Source of the DNA: Symbiodinium natans
Taxonomy: Eukaryota > Sar > Dinophyceae > Suessiales > Symbiodiniaceae
Length of the DNA stretch: 10,458 nucleotides
Direction of reading: 5' to 3'
Assembly: GCA_905221605.1 (NCBI GenBank)
Contig: CAJNDS010001706.1
Location: 1 to 10,458, forward strand
Shown: positions 1-7,277 of the stretch, piece after piece
Numbering within the stretch: the stretch's first letter is position 1
Layout: the number at the start of each line of letters is the position of its first letter
Made by a program: the position numbers and the translations under genes
The notes under the pieces: generated by a model
What the model was told of the DNA's origin: nothing
The model's input: the letters and a program-made list of their open reading frames with translations, nothing else
The model's database searches: none

Positions 1-8
1 GTTCACAC

Positions 9-61
9 GCCATTAATATTATTATAAGGAGTTTATGACGCATGAATAATATTAGAATGGC
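9..61 (+). repeat. motif hairpin (T/A type)
   Basis: Arms 9-23 (GCCATTAATATTATT) and 45-61 pair with a two-base bulge. Loop 24-44 begins ATAAGG and ends GACGCATG. A second copy is in repeat A copy 2. Confidence 0.8.
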
Positions 62-320
62 GCGTGAAAAGAAGGAGATGAAAGGGGAAGAGAGAACGCA
101 TTAAAATAATTAAGTTCACGCGGGTCTTTTCGCCCTTGTAATTTAATATTTTAATGGGTGAACGGGGCGGTTAGCGAACTAATGTCAAGAGACGGCGGTG
201 TGGGGGCTTCAGGGTGTGGTTGACATGTGGTTCTTGGTGGTTCCGCGGTTGGTTTCATGGACAGAACTAAACATAAGGTCTCAAAGGGGGGCGTTCTCAC
301 TGTGTTCATGAACTAGCCCG

Positions 321-371
321 TACAATAAGGCTTGGGATTCACTCCGTTCATCTGTTTCCAAGCTTATTGTA
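321..371. repeat. long stem-loop in repeat A
   Basis: Arms 321-335 (TACAATAAGGCTTGG) and 358-371 (CCAAGCTTATTGTA) pair with one bulged base. The loop lacks the AAG...ACGC pattern, so this is a different hairpin type. Confidence 0.75.
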
Positions 372-405
372 ACCGCTGCGTTCATTCACATCGTGCTTGC
401 ATTTG

Positions 406-445
406 TAATACAATTCATGCGTCCCTTGTCCTTATAATTGTATTA
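406..445 (-). repeat. motif hairpin (T/A type)
   Basis: Perfect 10-bp arms 406-415 (TAATACAATT) and 436-445. Loop 416-435 on the minus strand reads ATAAGG...GGACGCATG. Confidence 0.8.
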
Positions 446-544
446 ATGCACGAACGAAGTGAGAACGCGTACTGTAATTCTATTGCAAACTAGTGCGCGA
501 ATAGAATGAAATTAGCGCACGAACGTAGTGAGAGAAGAGAATAC

Positions 545-576
545 ACGGGCGAATAAAAGAATAAGTGACCGCCCGT
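545..576. repeat. GC-clamped hairpin
   Basis: Arms ACGGGCG (545-551) and CGCCCGT (570-576). The CCGCCCGT word is explained by this hairpin and is not evidence for small-subunit rRNA. Confidence 0.6.
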
Positions 577-1043
577 AAAATACTATTATTACTGCGAATT
601 AAGTTCATTCACGAAAAAGGTAAAAGGAAACAGCTAATTTAAGGGGCGAACCGTGTGCACGAAGTTAATACGCTTCTCTTCTTAATTCGTGCATACGTAC
701 ACGCTCCTAAAATACGACGTTCACTCACTAATTTCGCGCGTTCCTTGCAAATTTGTTCATTTCACTCCCTCGTTCGCTTCTCTCTCTTCGTATTTAGTTA
801 AGGGAACAAGGGGGCCGTATAAAAAGAACTAAAATGGCCCCCAAAATGCTGTACGCAAAAGGGCTTATAATAAGTATATTCATGCGCCCTTTTACTCACT
901 TTATGCTTTCACCACTGGATCTAGGATATAATCATTAGGGCGCTCACTATGTTCACTGTGTTCTCTTCGTTCATGCATTCGCTACGCTCGTTTATTCACT
1001 CCGTTCACACGTGCACTTCGTTCTCTTGTTATGTAATGAGTGA

Positions 1044-1112
1044 GCGGGCGAATATAGTAATTCTTAGTACGCCCGCATAATGCCGCACGTAAAAAGACTT
1101 ATTTTGTGCGGC
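1044..1112. repeat. two adjacent GC-clamped hairpins
   Basis: GCGGGCG (1044-1050) pairs with CGCCCGC (1070-1076); directly after, GCCGCAC (1082-1088) pairs with GTGCGGC (1106-1112). The same pair is present in repeat A copy 2. Confidence 0.7.
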
Positions 1113-1136
1113 TCACACGTTTCGTTCATATGTTCC

Positions 1137-1181
1137 TTAAATTCATGCGTCATTCACTCTGTTCATTTCCTTATAATTTAA
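1137..1181 (-). repeat. motif hairpin (T/A type), short stem
   Basis: Arms TTAAATT (1137-1143) and AATTTAA (1175-1181). Loop 1144-1174 on the minus strand starts ATAAGG and ends GACGCATG. The middle of the loop is longer than in most members. Confidence 0.7.
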
Positions 1182-1200
1182 TTCACATATTCTCTTCACT

Positions 1201-1570
1201 TTAATAATATTGTACGCCCGGGCATATATTGCGCACGCGTGCATGAATTTATCGTGCGATTAAAGGCCCGGTACATTATAATAATACTATATGGTCTTTC
1301 AGTATTATTCCTAGTGTTTAAAGAGCCCGCGCAATATAGTTCTTATTATGTACGCGCGGGGATACAAGTGAGCGAAGCGTGTGGATGCATGAACGTAATG
1401 ACAGGGCGAAGTGAACCTCAAAGTCGGCCCGTGAATACATTTCGTTCATTCGCTTCTCTCACTTCACTACATTTATTCACTCCTTCGTTCACGCGCTTAT
1501 TATAATATTATTCACGCGTCACGCTGCTCCTTGTAATAATATTATAACCGCGTGTTCACTTCATAGTAAT
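1201..1570. other. single-copy gene-free spacer with hairpins
   Basis: No recognisable gene. It holds a 9-bp stem at 1280-1288/1301-1309, a GC-clamped hairpin with CCCGCGC (1326-1332) and GCGCGGG (1354-1360), and a perfect 13-bp motif hairpin at 1500-1547. The open frame from 1239 to 1505 crosses these repeats and has no protein-like character. Confidence 0.6.
1500..1547 (-). repeat. motif hairpin (C/G type)
   Basis: Perfect 13-bp arms 1500-1512 (TTATAATATTATT) and 1535-1547. Loop 1513-1534 on the minus strand starts ACAAGG and ends GACGCGTG. Confidence 0.85.
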
Positions 1571-1654
1571 ACAATATAAGTTCTGGTGATCGAGGGAGAG
1601 GTGTGATGATAGTACTAATTCCTAGTCTTAAAGGTTGGGATGGGTCTCAAGGTG

Positions 1655-1701
1655 TTTTAGCGGTTACACTCATAATAAGTCCTAAGGTAGTACGTGAATT
1701 C
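1655..1701 (+). ncRNA. candidate large-subunit rRNA fragment (helix 68-71 region)
   Basis: The stretch GTCCTAAGGTAG at 1679-1690 is identical to one of the most conserved segments of domain IV of bacterial 23S rRNA (E. coli around 1935). Upstream GCGG...ATAA and downstream GAATTC fall where GCGGCCGTAACTATAAC and GAAATTCC would be expected, allowing small gaps. Myzozoan mitochondrial rRNAs are encoded as scattered short pieces, so an isolated fragment is plausible. The ends are unknown, and chance similarity cannot be excluded without an alignment. Confidence 0.45.
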
Positions 1702-1718
1702 ACATAGTTCATTCACTC

Positions 1719-1785
1719 CCCCACATAATAATTATCATGCAAAGGTAAGTTTACGCACGCTTTGCATTATTATTATTACGTGGGG
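1719..1785 (+). repeat. motif hairpin (T/A type, G-C closing), 26-bp stem
   Basis: Arms 1719-1744 and 1760-1785 pair at 23 of 26 positions. Loop 1745-1759 reads GTAAGTTTACGCACG. It lies between two rRNA-like stretches. Confidence 0.85.
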
Positions 1786-1841
1786 CCCTTTTCACCCTTA
1801 TTGTGCTTACATTTCGTGCATTCGTGCGCCAGCTTACAATT

Positions 1842-1882
1842 CACGAAATATAAGAACAAAAAGGCAGTGAAAAGACCCGCCC
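1842..1882 (+). ncRNA. candidate large-subunit rRNA fragment (domain V entry, GAAAGACCC region)
   Basis: GAAAT...GAAC...GGCAGTGAAAAGACCC resembles the 23S order GTGAAATTGAAC...GGCAAGACGGAAAGACCCC (E. coli about 2030-2070). It lies downstream of the CCTAAGGTAG match in the natural rRNA order; a perfect-looking hairpin (1719-1785) separates the two. The two matches could be one rRNA piece interrupted by a hairpin, or separate pieces. Confidence 0.35.
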
Positions 1883-1968
1883 GAAGTCCCAGCGCCAGAA
1901 TGACAGGATACTACCTCGGGGAGTTAATGGTTGTACTGTGTGGGCAAGACTCATGATGGTACGGTTTC

Positions 1969-2000
1969 TAGGGTAGATTTCTAGGGGTTAACAGGAGCTA
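1969..2000 (+). ncRNA. candidate large-subunit rRNA fragment (helix 89 region)
   Basis: TTCTAGGGGTTAACAGGAGC resembles the conserved 23S segment GGTACTCYRGGGATAACAGGCT at the peptidyl-transferase centre (E. coli about 2440-2455). It follows the two upstream rRNA-like stretches in natural order. Weaker look-alikes of the same word occur at 2501 and 3096, so this could also be a member of a local repeated motif. Confidence 0.3.
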
Positions 2001-2068
2001 GAGATAGAGCTTCAGAGTCAAGAGCCCGGGCGGTCATTTCACCCTTCACTCGCGACTCCACGAAAAAC

Positions 2069-2124
2069 CCTATTAAAATATATTAAATTATAAGGCACGC
2101 ATGAATTTAATATTTTTTAATGGG
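2069..2124 (+). repeat. motif hairpin (T/A type) in repeat B
   Basis: Arms 2069-2089 and 2104-2124 pair at about 19 of 21 positions. Loop 2090-2103 reads ATAAGGCACGCATG, the shortest loop of the A-T closing group. Copy: 9551-9564. Confidence 0.8.
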
Positions 2125-2170
2125 CGTTTTTCCCCCAGAGTCGTTCATGAAGGTTTCAATCTTTAGAAAT

Positions 2171-2223
2171 CCAATATTAAATTACGGGCAAGTTCACGCG
2201 CGCCGTAATGATTTTAATATTGG
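2171..2223 (+). repeat. motif hairpin (C/G type) in repeat B
   Basis: Arms 2171-2187 and 2203-2223 share CCAATATTAAA and TTACGG with their complements, with a small bulge. Loop 2188-2202 reads GCAAGTTCACGCGCG. Copy: 9649-9663. Confidence 0.8.
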
Positions 2224-2352
2224 ATTTATAAAGAGTGAAAGGGGCCCATATTAAATATACTAAAAGGCGCGCTATTCATTGCCCTTTTAGTACATTTAAT
2301 ATTGGGGCATGAACGTACGGGTGATGTGAGTGAGTCCGTCCATGAAGATCAC

Positions 2353-2401
2353 CCATTATAATATTATAGGTAAGGGACGCACGCTATAATATTATTAATG
2401 G
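2353..2401 (+). repeat. motif hairpin (T/A type) in repeat B
   Basis: Arms 2353-2369 (CCATTATAATATTATAG) and 2384-2401 pair with one bulge. Loop 2370-2383 reads GTAAGGGACGCACG. Copy: 9831-9844. Confidence 0.85.
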
Positions 2402-2647
2402 TTGCGTTTCATGCGTACGGACGGACCGAGGTTGGGGCCCTCTCTAGACATTAGAACGTCCCTGTAGTACTATCCCAACCTTGACACCCTAACCTCTGTC
2501 TCTAGGAGTTAATCTGTTGAGTCGTGAAGGTAACAGCCAGGATGGGAGAATGAGGGTGAAAAGGGCCAAATAATAAGTCCTTTAAAGGGGCCCTTTTCAT
2601 CTCCCTCATTCGTTCCCCCTTTCAGTCATTACCTCTGCGTCTGGGTG

Positions 2648-2757
2648 CTTTTCTCTTATCTTTTCACTCATTATTGCTTTTATATTAGTATTAAATGGCA
2701 AGTTTACGCGCGCATTAATACTAATTAACGCAATAATGGGGTAAAGAAGAGAAAAAG
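2648..2757 (+). repeat. large nested motif hairpin (C/G type) in repeat B
   Basis: Outer arms CTTTTCTCTTATCTTTT (2648-2664) and the AAGAAGAGAAAAAG segment near 2743-2757, a middle ATTATTGC/GCAATAAT step, and an inner TTAGTATTA/TAATACTAA step enclose loop 2698-2712 (GCAAGTTTACGCGCG). Copy: loop 10156-10170. Confidence 0.75.
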
Positions 2758-2777
2758 CGTGAACACATGGGCGAATT

Positions 2778-2851
2778 ATATACGCGCCGCTCTATTAATA
2801 TACTAATTTCATGCACTAGTTTATAAATTAGTATATTATAGGGGCGCTTGT
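2778..2851 (-). repeat. swapped hairpin in repeat B copy 1
   Basis: A GCGCC/GGCGC clamp and a long AT arm (TAATATACTAATTT against AAATTAGTATATTA) enclose loop 2810-2824, which on the minus strand reads ATAAACTAGTGCATG, a divergent loop. It sits inside the shared outer stem GGGCGAAT/ATTCGCCC. The equivalent position in copy 2 has a different hairpin. Confidence 0.8.
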
Positions 2852-3162
2852 ATTATATTCGCCCAAACGTTCACACCCTTGCCTCACGGTCTGGTTCACC
2901 TGGCTCTCTAGGAATAATACTAATGATCTCTAGACCCTGGAATCCATCCCACCTGTCAGTCTTGCCCATGAACTCTTCACACATGACATTACCATCTTGA
3001 CTTAGAAACCGTACCATCATGAGTCTTTCTACGTGACAGGAACTCTCTTGACAAGGAACCCACCCTCGGGACCCCAACCGCCTGTGCTCTCTTGATCTAG
3101 GAGTTAGTACCTTATGAACGTACCAGCCCGGGAGTCTAGTTAGTATACTATAGGTGAAGAGA

Positions 3163-3220
3163 GTAATATTATTGTAATTACAAGGAAACGAACGTGACGC
3201 GTGAATTACAAAAATATTAT
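3163..3220 (+). repeat. motif hairpin (C/G type)
   Basis: Arms 3163-3179 (GTAATATTATTGTAATT) and 3204-3220 pair with few mismatches. Loop 3180-3203 starts ACAAGG and ends GACGCGTG. Confidence 0.8.
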
Positions 3221-3227
3221 GAACGTA

Positions 3228-3275
3228 ACAACCGGGGCTGGGATCCTAACTCCTAAAGACCCCAACATGACGTAG
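3228..3275 (+). ncRNA. weak candidate for a large-subunit rRNA piece (helix 80 region)
   Basis: ACCGGGGCTGG followed by CTCCTAAAGA resembles the P-loop region ACTGGGGCGGTCTCCTCCTAAAGA of 23S rRNA, with a few extra bases between. The segment lies between hairpins and is not low-complexity. The similarity is short, so the call is tentative. Confidence 0.22.
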
Positions 3276-3380
3276 AAAAACCCCTGTCATCAGTGATCAC
3301 TTGTCCTTTAACCGTACACTCACCCTCTCTCTGCGTTCTCTTCATGCGTTCACTTATTCTCTCCGTTCATTCATTAAGTT

Positions 3381-3440
3381 CACGCATTAATATTATTACA
3401 AGTGAACGCAGAGAACGCGTGAATAATATTATAATGCGTG
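3381..3440 (+). repeat. motif hairpin (C/G type)
   Basis: Arms 3381-3397 (CACGCATTAATATTATT) and 3422-3440 pair with a small bulge. Loop 3398-3421 starts ACAAG and ends AACGCGTG. Confidence 0.8.
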
Positions 3441-3515
3441 CACGAAATGAGAGAACGAGTGCACGAACTACAGCCCTTAGCATGAGACTGTGGATTAACC
3501 GTGTAAACGAGAACT

Positions 3516-3578
3516 CCTATTAAAATATAAGGAAACAAGGGAGTGAAACGAGTGCGTGACGCATGATTTTAATTGGGG
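3516..3578 (+). repeat. motif hairpin (T/A type), long loop
   Basis: Arms 3516-3526 (CCTATTAAAAT) and 3566-3578. Loop 3527-3565 starts ATAAGG and ends GACGCATG; the middle is expanded with GAAACGAG-like words. Confidence 0.75.
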
Positions 3579-3585
3579 TTTTCGT

Positions 3586-3649
3586 ACGGGCTAGTATATT
3601 TTAATGCAAAGCGTGCGTTTCTTAACTTTGCATTACAATATACGCCCGT
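3586..3649 (-). repeat. nested motif hairpin with GC clamp
   Basis: Outer ACGGGC (3586-3591) pairs with GCCCGT (3644-3649), then AT arms, then AATGCAAAG (3603-3611) with CTTTGCATT (3626-3634). Loop 3612-3625 on the minus strand reads TTAAGAAACGCACG, the one member whose first and last closing bases do not pair. Confidence 0.8.
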
Positions 3650-3741
3650 GTTGACTGACCGCTGAATCAAGAACAAGTGAACCATATGACCGCCCGGATG
3701 TTGGGGTTTTTGGTACGTTCTCTCCCTTTCTATCAACCTTC

Positions 3742-4940
3742 GTTCACACGCCATTAATATTATTATAAGGAGTTTATGACACATGAATAATATTAGAATG
3801 GCGCGTGAAAAGAAGGAGATGAAAGGGGAAGAGAGAACGCATTAAAATAATTAAATTCACGCGGGTCTTTTCGCCCTTGTAATTTAATATTTTAATGGGT
3901 GAACGGGGCGGTTAGCGAACTAATGTCAAGAGCCGGCGGTGTGGGGGCTTCAGGGTGTGGTTGACATGTGGTTCTTGGTGGTTCAGCGGTTGGTTTCATG
4001 GACAGAACTAAACATAAGGTCTCAAAGGGGGGCGTTCTCACTGTGTTCATGAACTAGCCCGTACAATAAGGCTTGGGATTCACTCCGTTCATCTGTTTCC
4101 AAGCTTATTGTAACCGCTGCGTTCATTCACATCGTGCGTGCATTTGTAATACAATTTATGCGTCCCTTGTCCTTATAATTGTATTAATGCACGAACGAAG
4201 TGAGAACGCGTACTGTAATTCTATTGCAAACTAGTGCGCGAATAGAATGAAAGTAGCGCACGAACGTAGTGAGAGACGAGAATACACGGGCGAATAAAAG
4301 AATAAGTGACCGCCCGTAAAATACTATTATTACTGCGAATTAAGTTCATTCGCGAAAAAGGTAAAAGGAAACAGCTAATTTAAGGGGCGAACCGTGTGCA
4401 CGAAGTTAATACGCTTCTCTTCTTAATTCGTGCATACGTACACGCTCCTAAAATACGACGTTCACTCACTAATTTCGCGCGTTCCTTGCAAATTAGTTCA
4501 TTTCACTCCCTCGTTCGCTTCTCTCTCTTCGTATTTAGTTAAGGGAACAAGGGGGCCGTATAAAATGAACTAAAATGGCCCCAAAATGCTGTACGCAAAA
4601 GGGCTTATAATAAGTATATTCATGCGCCCTTTTACTCACTTTATGCTTTCACCTCTGGATCTAGGATATAATCATTAGGGCGCTCACTATGTTCACTGTG
4701 TTCTCTTCGTTCATGCATTCTCTACGCTCGTTTATTCACTCCGTTCACACGTTCACTTCGTTCTCTTGTTATGTAATGAGTGAGCGGGCGAATATAGTAA
4801 TTCTTAGTACGCCCGCATAATGCCGCACGTAAAAAGACTTATTTTGTGCGGCTCACACGTTTCGTTCATATGTTCATTAAATTCATGCGTCATTCACTCT
4901 GTTCATTTCCTTATAATTTAATTCACATATTCTCTTCACT
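3742..4940 (+). repeat. repeat A, copy 2
   Basis: This is a direct copy of 1-1200. Two of the differences fall in conserved loop positions of motif hairpins: the ACGC of the first hairpin reads ACAC here (3780-3783), and the conserved G of the second is changed on the minus strand (4157). The left edge may extend beyond what can be compared, since copy 1 is cut by the window. Confidence 0.97.
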
Positions 4941-4953
4941 TAATATCTTATAT

Positions 4954-4993
4954 CCCGGGCAGTTTACTTTCTTCTCTTAACTTCTAGCCCGGG
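4954..4993. repeat. GC-clamped hairpin just after repeat A copy 2
   Basis: CCCGGGC (4954-4960) pairs with GCCCGGG (4987-4993) around an AT/pyrimidine-rich loop. It lies 13 bases past the end of repeat A copy 2. Confidence 0.6.
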
Positions 4994-5253
4994 TAAACGA
5001 ATTGAATGGGTTTTTAGGGGATTTGTAATATAAACCAATGAACGAATACAAGAAATGAATACAATTTTAATACAAGCGAATACAAATGCACTTACAATAT
5101 TATACGGGCGAATGAATTTATAAGTGCACACCTTGGGATCTTCTGGACCACGTAATAATACTGAAAGACCGTAACAAATGCAGGAAATCTATTGTTTCGG
5201 GGGTTCCAAGGGCGCACTAATAATAAAATACTATATGAAATGAGTACGAAGAT

Positions 5254-5296
5254 ATGAATGTAGCGGCCACTTTCTAGTAGATTTTAAATAGGCCGC
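5254..5296 (+). repeat. GCGGCC hairpin unit, inverted relative to 7061-7100
   Basis: GCGGCC (5263-5268) pairs with GGCCGC (5291-5296). The flanking and right-hand sequence (ATGAATGTAGCGGCCA and TTAAATAGGCCGC) recurs on the opposite strand at 7061-7100 with a different centre. Confidence 0.75.
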
Positions 5297-5504
5297 AATA
5301 TTAGTATTATTATTCACTCCTTTGTGCGTTTTCTTGTTGCGTACGCGTGAACTTATAAAATAAAGGTGTTATCTTATTATCTCTTCATAATATTATTATT
5401 GGTGAAGTGAATTAGCAACTAGACCACTAATAAAATACTATTAAATGCATGACAGGCGAAGTGAATACGAAAATCTTAATTGCATGTGTCATTCATTTTA
5501 TAAC

Positions 5505-5545
5505 CGCGGGCGAACGAAAAAAAAACGAAATAATGTGTGCCCGCG
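5505..5545. repeat. GC-clamped hairpin
   Basis: CGCGGGC (5505-5511) pairs with GCCCGCG (5539-5545); the loop contains an A9 run. Confidence 0.6.
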
Positions 5546-6125
5546 AGTATAATTAGTGTGTGAGCGCCGGAATGATCATAATGACACACGCACGCTATTA
5601 TTATTCTATTCTTTTCTGGTGATTAACGCGTGTTAAAAGATGCGAAGTGAGTACAGTGAGACACGATAATAATGCGAAATGGAATGAAGTGCGTGAGCTG
5701 CATTAATACGCTTATTGCATGCGTTCGCCTATTTAATTCATGCGTGAGCGAAACGAACGCATGACATCCATGAAGTGAACATAAACCCCCAAATGACCGT
5801 AACATAATAATACTAATACTGAAGGGGATGAAATTATATTACAAATGAATTCCTTTCCAAATTAATATTGTATTTCTACATTAATAAAATATGGTCTTTT
5901 TCCTAGTTTATTTCACTAATTAATGCGCTAATATACTAATAGAGAACATACGATATTATATTACAAGCGCGCTAAGTGAATAAAAGTAGAGAACGCACTT
6001 ATTATATTATAAATCGCCTGTCATTCTCTTCGTTCATTCTGTAGTAAATCTCATAATGACACCCGCGGATAAAAGTGAACAAGGTAACAACAACATGACT
6101 GGCGAATGGAATGAATTTTAAGGTG

Positions 6126-6184
6126 TCCAAAAGGGCGTTATCTCTGGCTCTTTCTATAGGACCTTTTCATCCAAAAGGGCGTTA
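6126..6184 (+). repeat. 15-base direct repeat pair
   Basis: TCCAAAAGGGCGTTA occurs at 6126-6140 and again at 6170-6184, 44 bases apart, around a pyrimidine-rich centre. Confidence 0.7.
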
Positions 6185-6654
6185 ACAGATGATTCGTGCA
6201 TTTAAACGAGCTAGCGAATACGGGGGCTTCGTGAACAAATACGCGAATTAAAGGGGCATTTCTTGAATTCCAAAATCTCACATTAAAACGCCCTTATAAT
6301 TACATTGCATTTTACCTACAGCTTTTAATATAATAATTCACGATCTTATTCATTAAGTGAACAAAGGTGTGAATGATGCACGCAGTAAAAACCCAATAAA
6401 ATAATATTATGCGTGCACACAGGATTATAAACTTGTATTATTATAACGAAGTGAACAAGGACACAAAATATGAATGGTGTACGCACTTCATTCCTAACTT
6501 TCCAAAAGACTTTTAAGGGGCTTTTTGTAGGCGAACAAAGGAGTGAATCTCTTAATAAATCCAGTATAACTTCGTTCCTTTAATCCTTTAGTTCGTTCTC
6601 TCGTTTCTCTCGTTTGCAATTAAATTATAACGAAGTGAAAACAGAATGAAATTA

Positions 6655-6735
6655 ATGCGTGAGCGCTCTTTTAATATTAAATTCGTAAGTTATAGAATTA
6701 CAAGTGAACAAATATAATATAAAGAGCGCACGCAT
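6655..6735. repeat. long imperfect hairpin
   Basis: ATGCGTGAGCGCTCTTT (6655-6671) pairs with AAAGAGCGCACGCAT (6721-6735) with a two-base bulge; the interior is AT-rich. Confidence 0.65.
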
Positions 6736-6771
6736 GACATTAAGGTTTCACTGCGTTCGTTCGTTCACTAG

Positions 6772-6809
6772 GATTCACGCGTCCTTTACTGCGTTCAGTC
6801 CTTGTAATC
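6772..6809 (-). repeat. motif loop with short stem (C/G type)
   Basis: Loop 6776-6805 on the minus strand starts ACAAGG and ends GGACGCGTG; only GATT/AATC arms (6772-6775, 6806-6809) enclose it. Confidence 0.55.
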
Positions 6810-6853
6810 ACGTGTTCACTTACTCTCTTCATAATATAATATCGTATTATTAC

Positions 6854-6898
6854 CCCGTGAGCATATTAATATAATAATAGGGCGTTTATGCTCACGGG
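6854..6898. repeat. 12-bp perfect GC-clamped hairpin
   Basis: CCCGTGAGCATA (6854-6865) is the exact complement of 6887-6898. The loop is AT-rich with a GGGCG word. Confidence 0.8.
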
Positions 6899-6946
6899 AT
6901 AATATTATTAAAAGACCATATAATATTATAAAGGGTGTAGAGAACA

Positions 6947-6993
6947 TTAAAGGGGCTATATTACAAGCGAAGCGCGTGAATTCGCCCCTTTAA
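6947..6993 (+). repeat. GC-clamped hairpin carrying the loop motif (C/G type)
   Basis: TTAAAGGGGC (6947-6956) pairs with GCCCCTTTAA (6984-6993). The inner loop 6963-6978 reads ACAAGCGAAGCGCGTG, so the GC-clamp and loop-motif classes are combined in one unit. Confidence 0.75.
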
Positions 6994-7012
6994 GTGAACG
7001 AAACGAGAAAAC

Positions 7013-7118
7013 ACTATTATTAATTGTATGAACGTAGTGAAACAAAGTACTATTATTATAGCGGCCTATTTAATATCTTCATAATGGCCGCTACATTCAT
7101 ACTATTATTAATTGTATG
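7013..7118 (-). repeat. GCGGCC hairpin unit between 18-base direct repeats
   Basis: AGCGGCC (7060-7066) pairs with GGCCGCT (7086-7092). The region is bracketed by exact direct repeats of ACTATTATTAATTGTATG at 7013-7030 and 7101-7118. The core is the inverse of 5254-5296. Confidence 0.75.
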
Positions 7119-7119
7119 T

Positions 7120-7150
7120 GCGCACCAAAATACTATATTCAGGGGTGCGC
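7120..7150. repeat. GC-clamped hairpin
   Basis: GCGCACC (7120-7126) pairs with GGTGCGC (7144-7150) two bases after the direct repeat at 7101-7118. Confidence 0.65.
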
Positions 7151-7277
7151 TTATAATATTATAACGAAGTACGCGATTACAACCTCGTATCTTCCTGAAC
7201 GCCCTTGACATTAAGTCCCAGATCTACTATTATGTACGCACGCTTCCTCACAGTCTCACCATTAGTATTACTATTGC

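Larger units (their letters stand above)
1..1200 (+). repeat. repeat A, copy 1 (truncated by the window start)
   Basis: It matches 3742-4940 in the same orientation. By eye I count about fifteen substitutions plus one run-length difference (five C at 838-842 against four at 4579-4582). It contains no recognisable gene. It carries motif hairpins at 9-61, 406-445 and 1137-1181, GC-clamped hairpins at 545-576, 1044-1076 and 1082-1112, and a long stem at 321-371. Similarity stops right after the shared TCTCTTCACT. Confidence 0.97.
2025..2881 (+). repeat. repeat B, copy 1
   Basis: It matches 9486-10331 in the same orientation, starting at CCCGGGCGGTCATTTCACC. The match is close over 2025-2480, then shows many single-base run-length differences at about 2485-2640, then is close again up to GGGCGAATT (2769-2777). 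The hairpin at 2778-2851 is unrelated to the one in copy 2, and the match resumes at 2852-2881. No gene is recognised. Confidence 0.95.
2882..3741. other. single-copy spacer, partly non-repetitive
   Basis: 2882-3120 is less repetitive and richer in GC than its surroundings and could hold an RNA piece, but I recognise none. It contains the 23-base segment 3003-3025 that is the exact inverse of 1948-1970. After 3120 the spacer is made of motif hairpins at 3163-3220, 3381-3440, 3516-3578 and 3586-3649, with a weak rRNA-like stretch at 3228-3275. Confidence 0.5.

Noticed and set aside
2871-3077. A 68-residue minus-strand open frame in a GC-balanced segment.
   Set aside because: No family resemblance, charged composition unlike mitochondrial membrane proteins, and its end lies in repeat B. 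The segment looks more like RNA or spacer.
6074-6092. AACAAGGTAAC, identical to the 3' end of small-subunit rRNA.
   Set aside because: The words GTGAACAAGG and ACAAGGTAAC recur in hairpin loops of this window (6444, 9342), and the neighbouring sequence shows no further small-subunit similarity.
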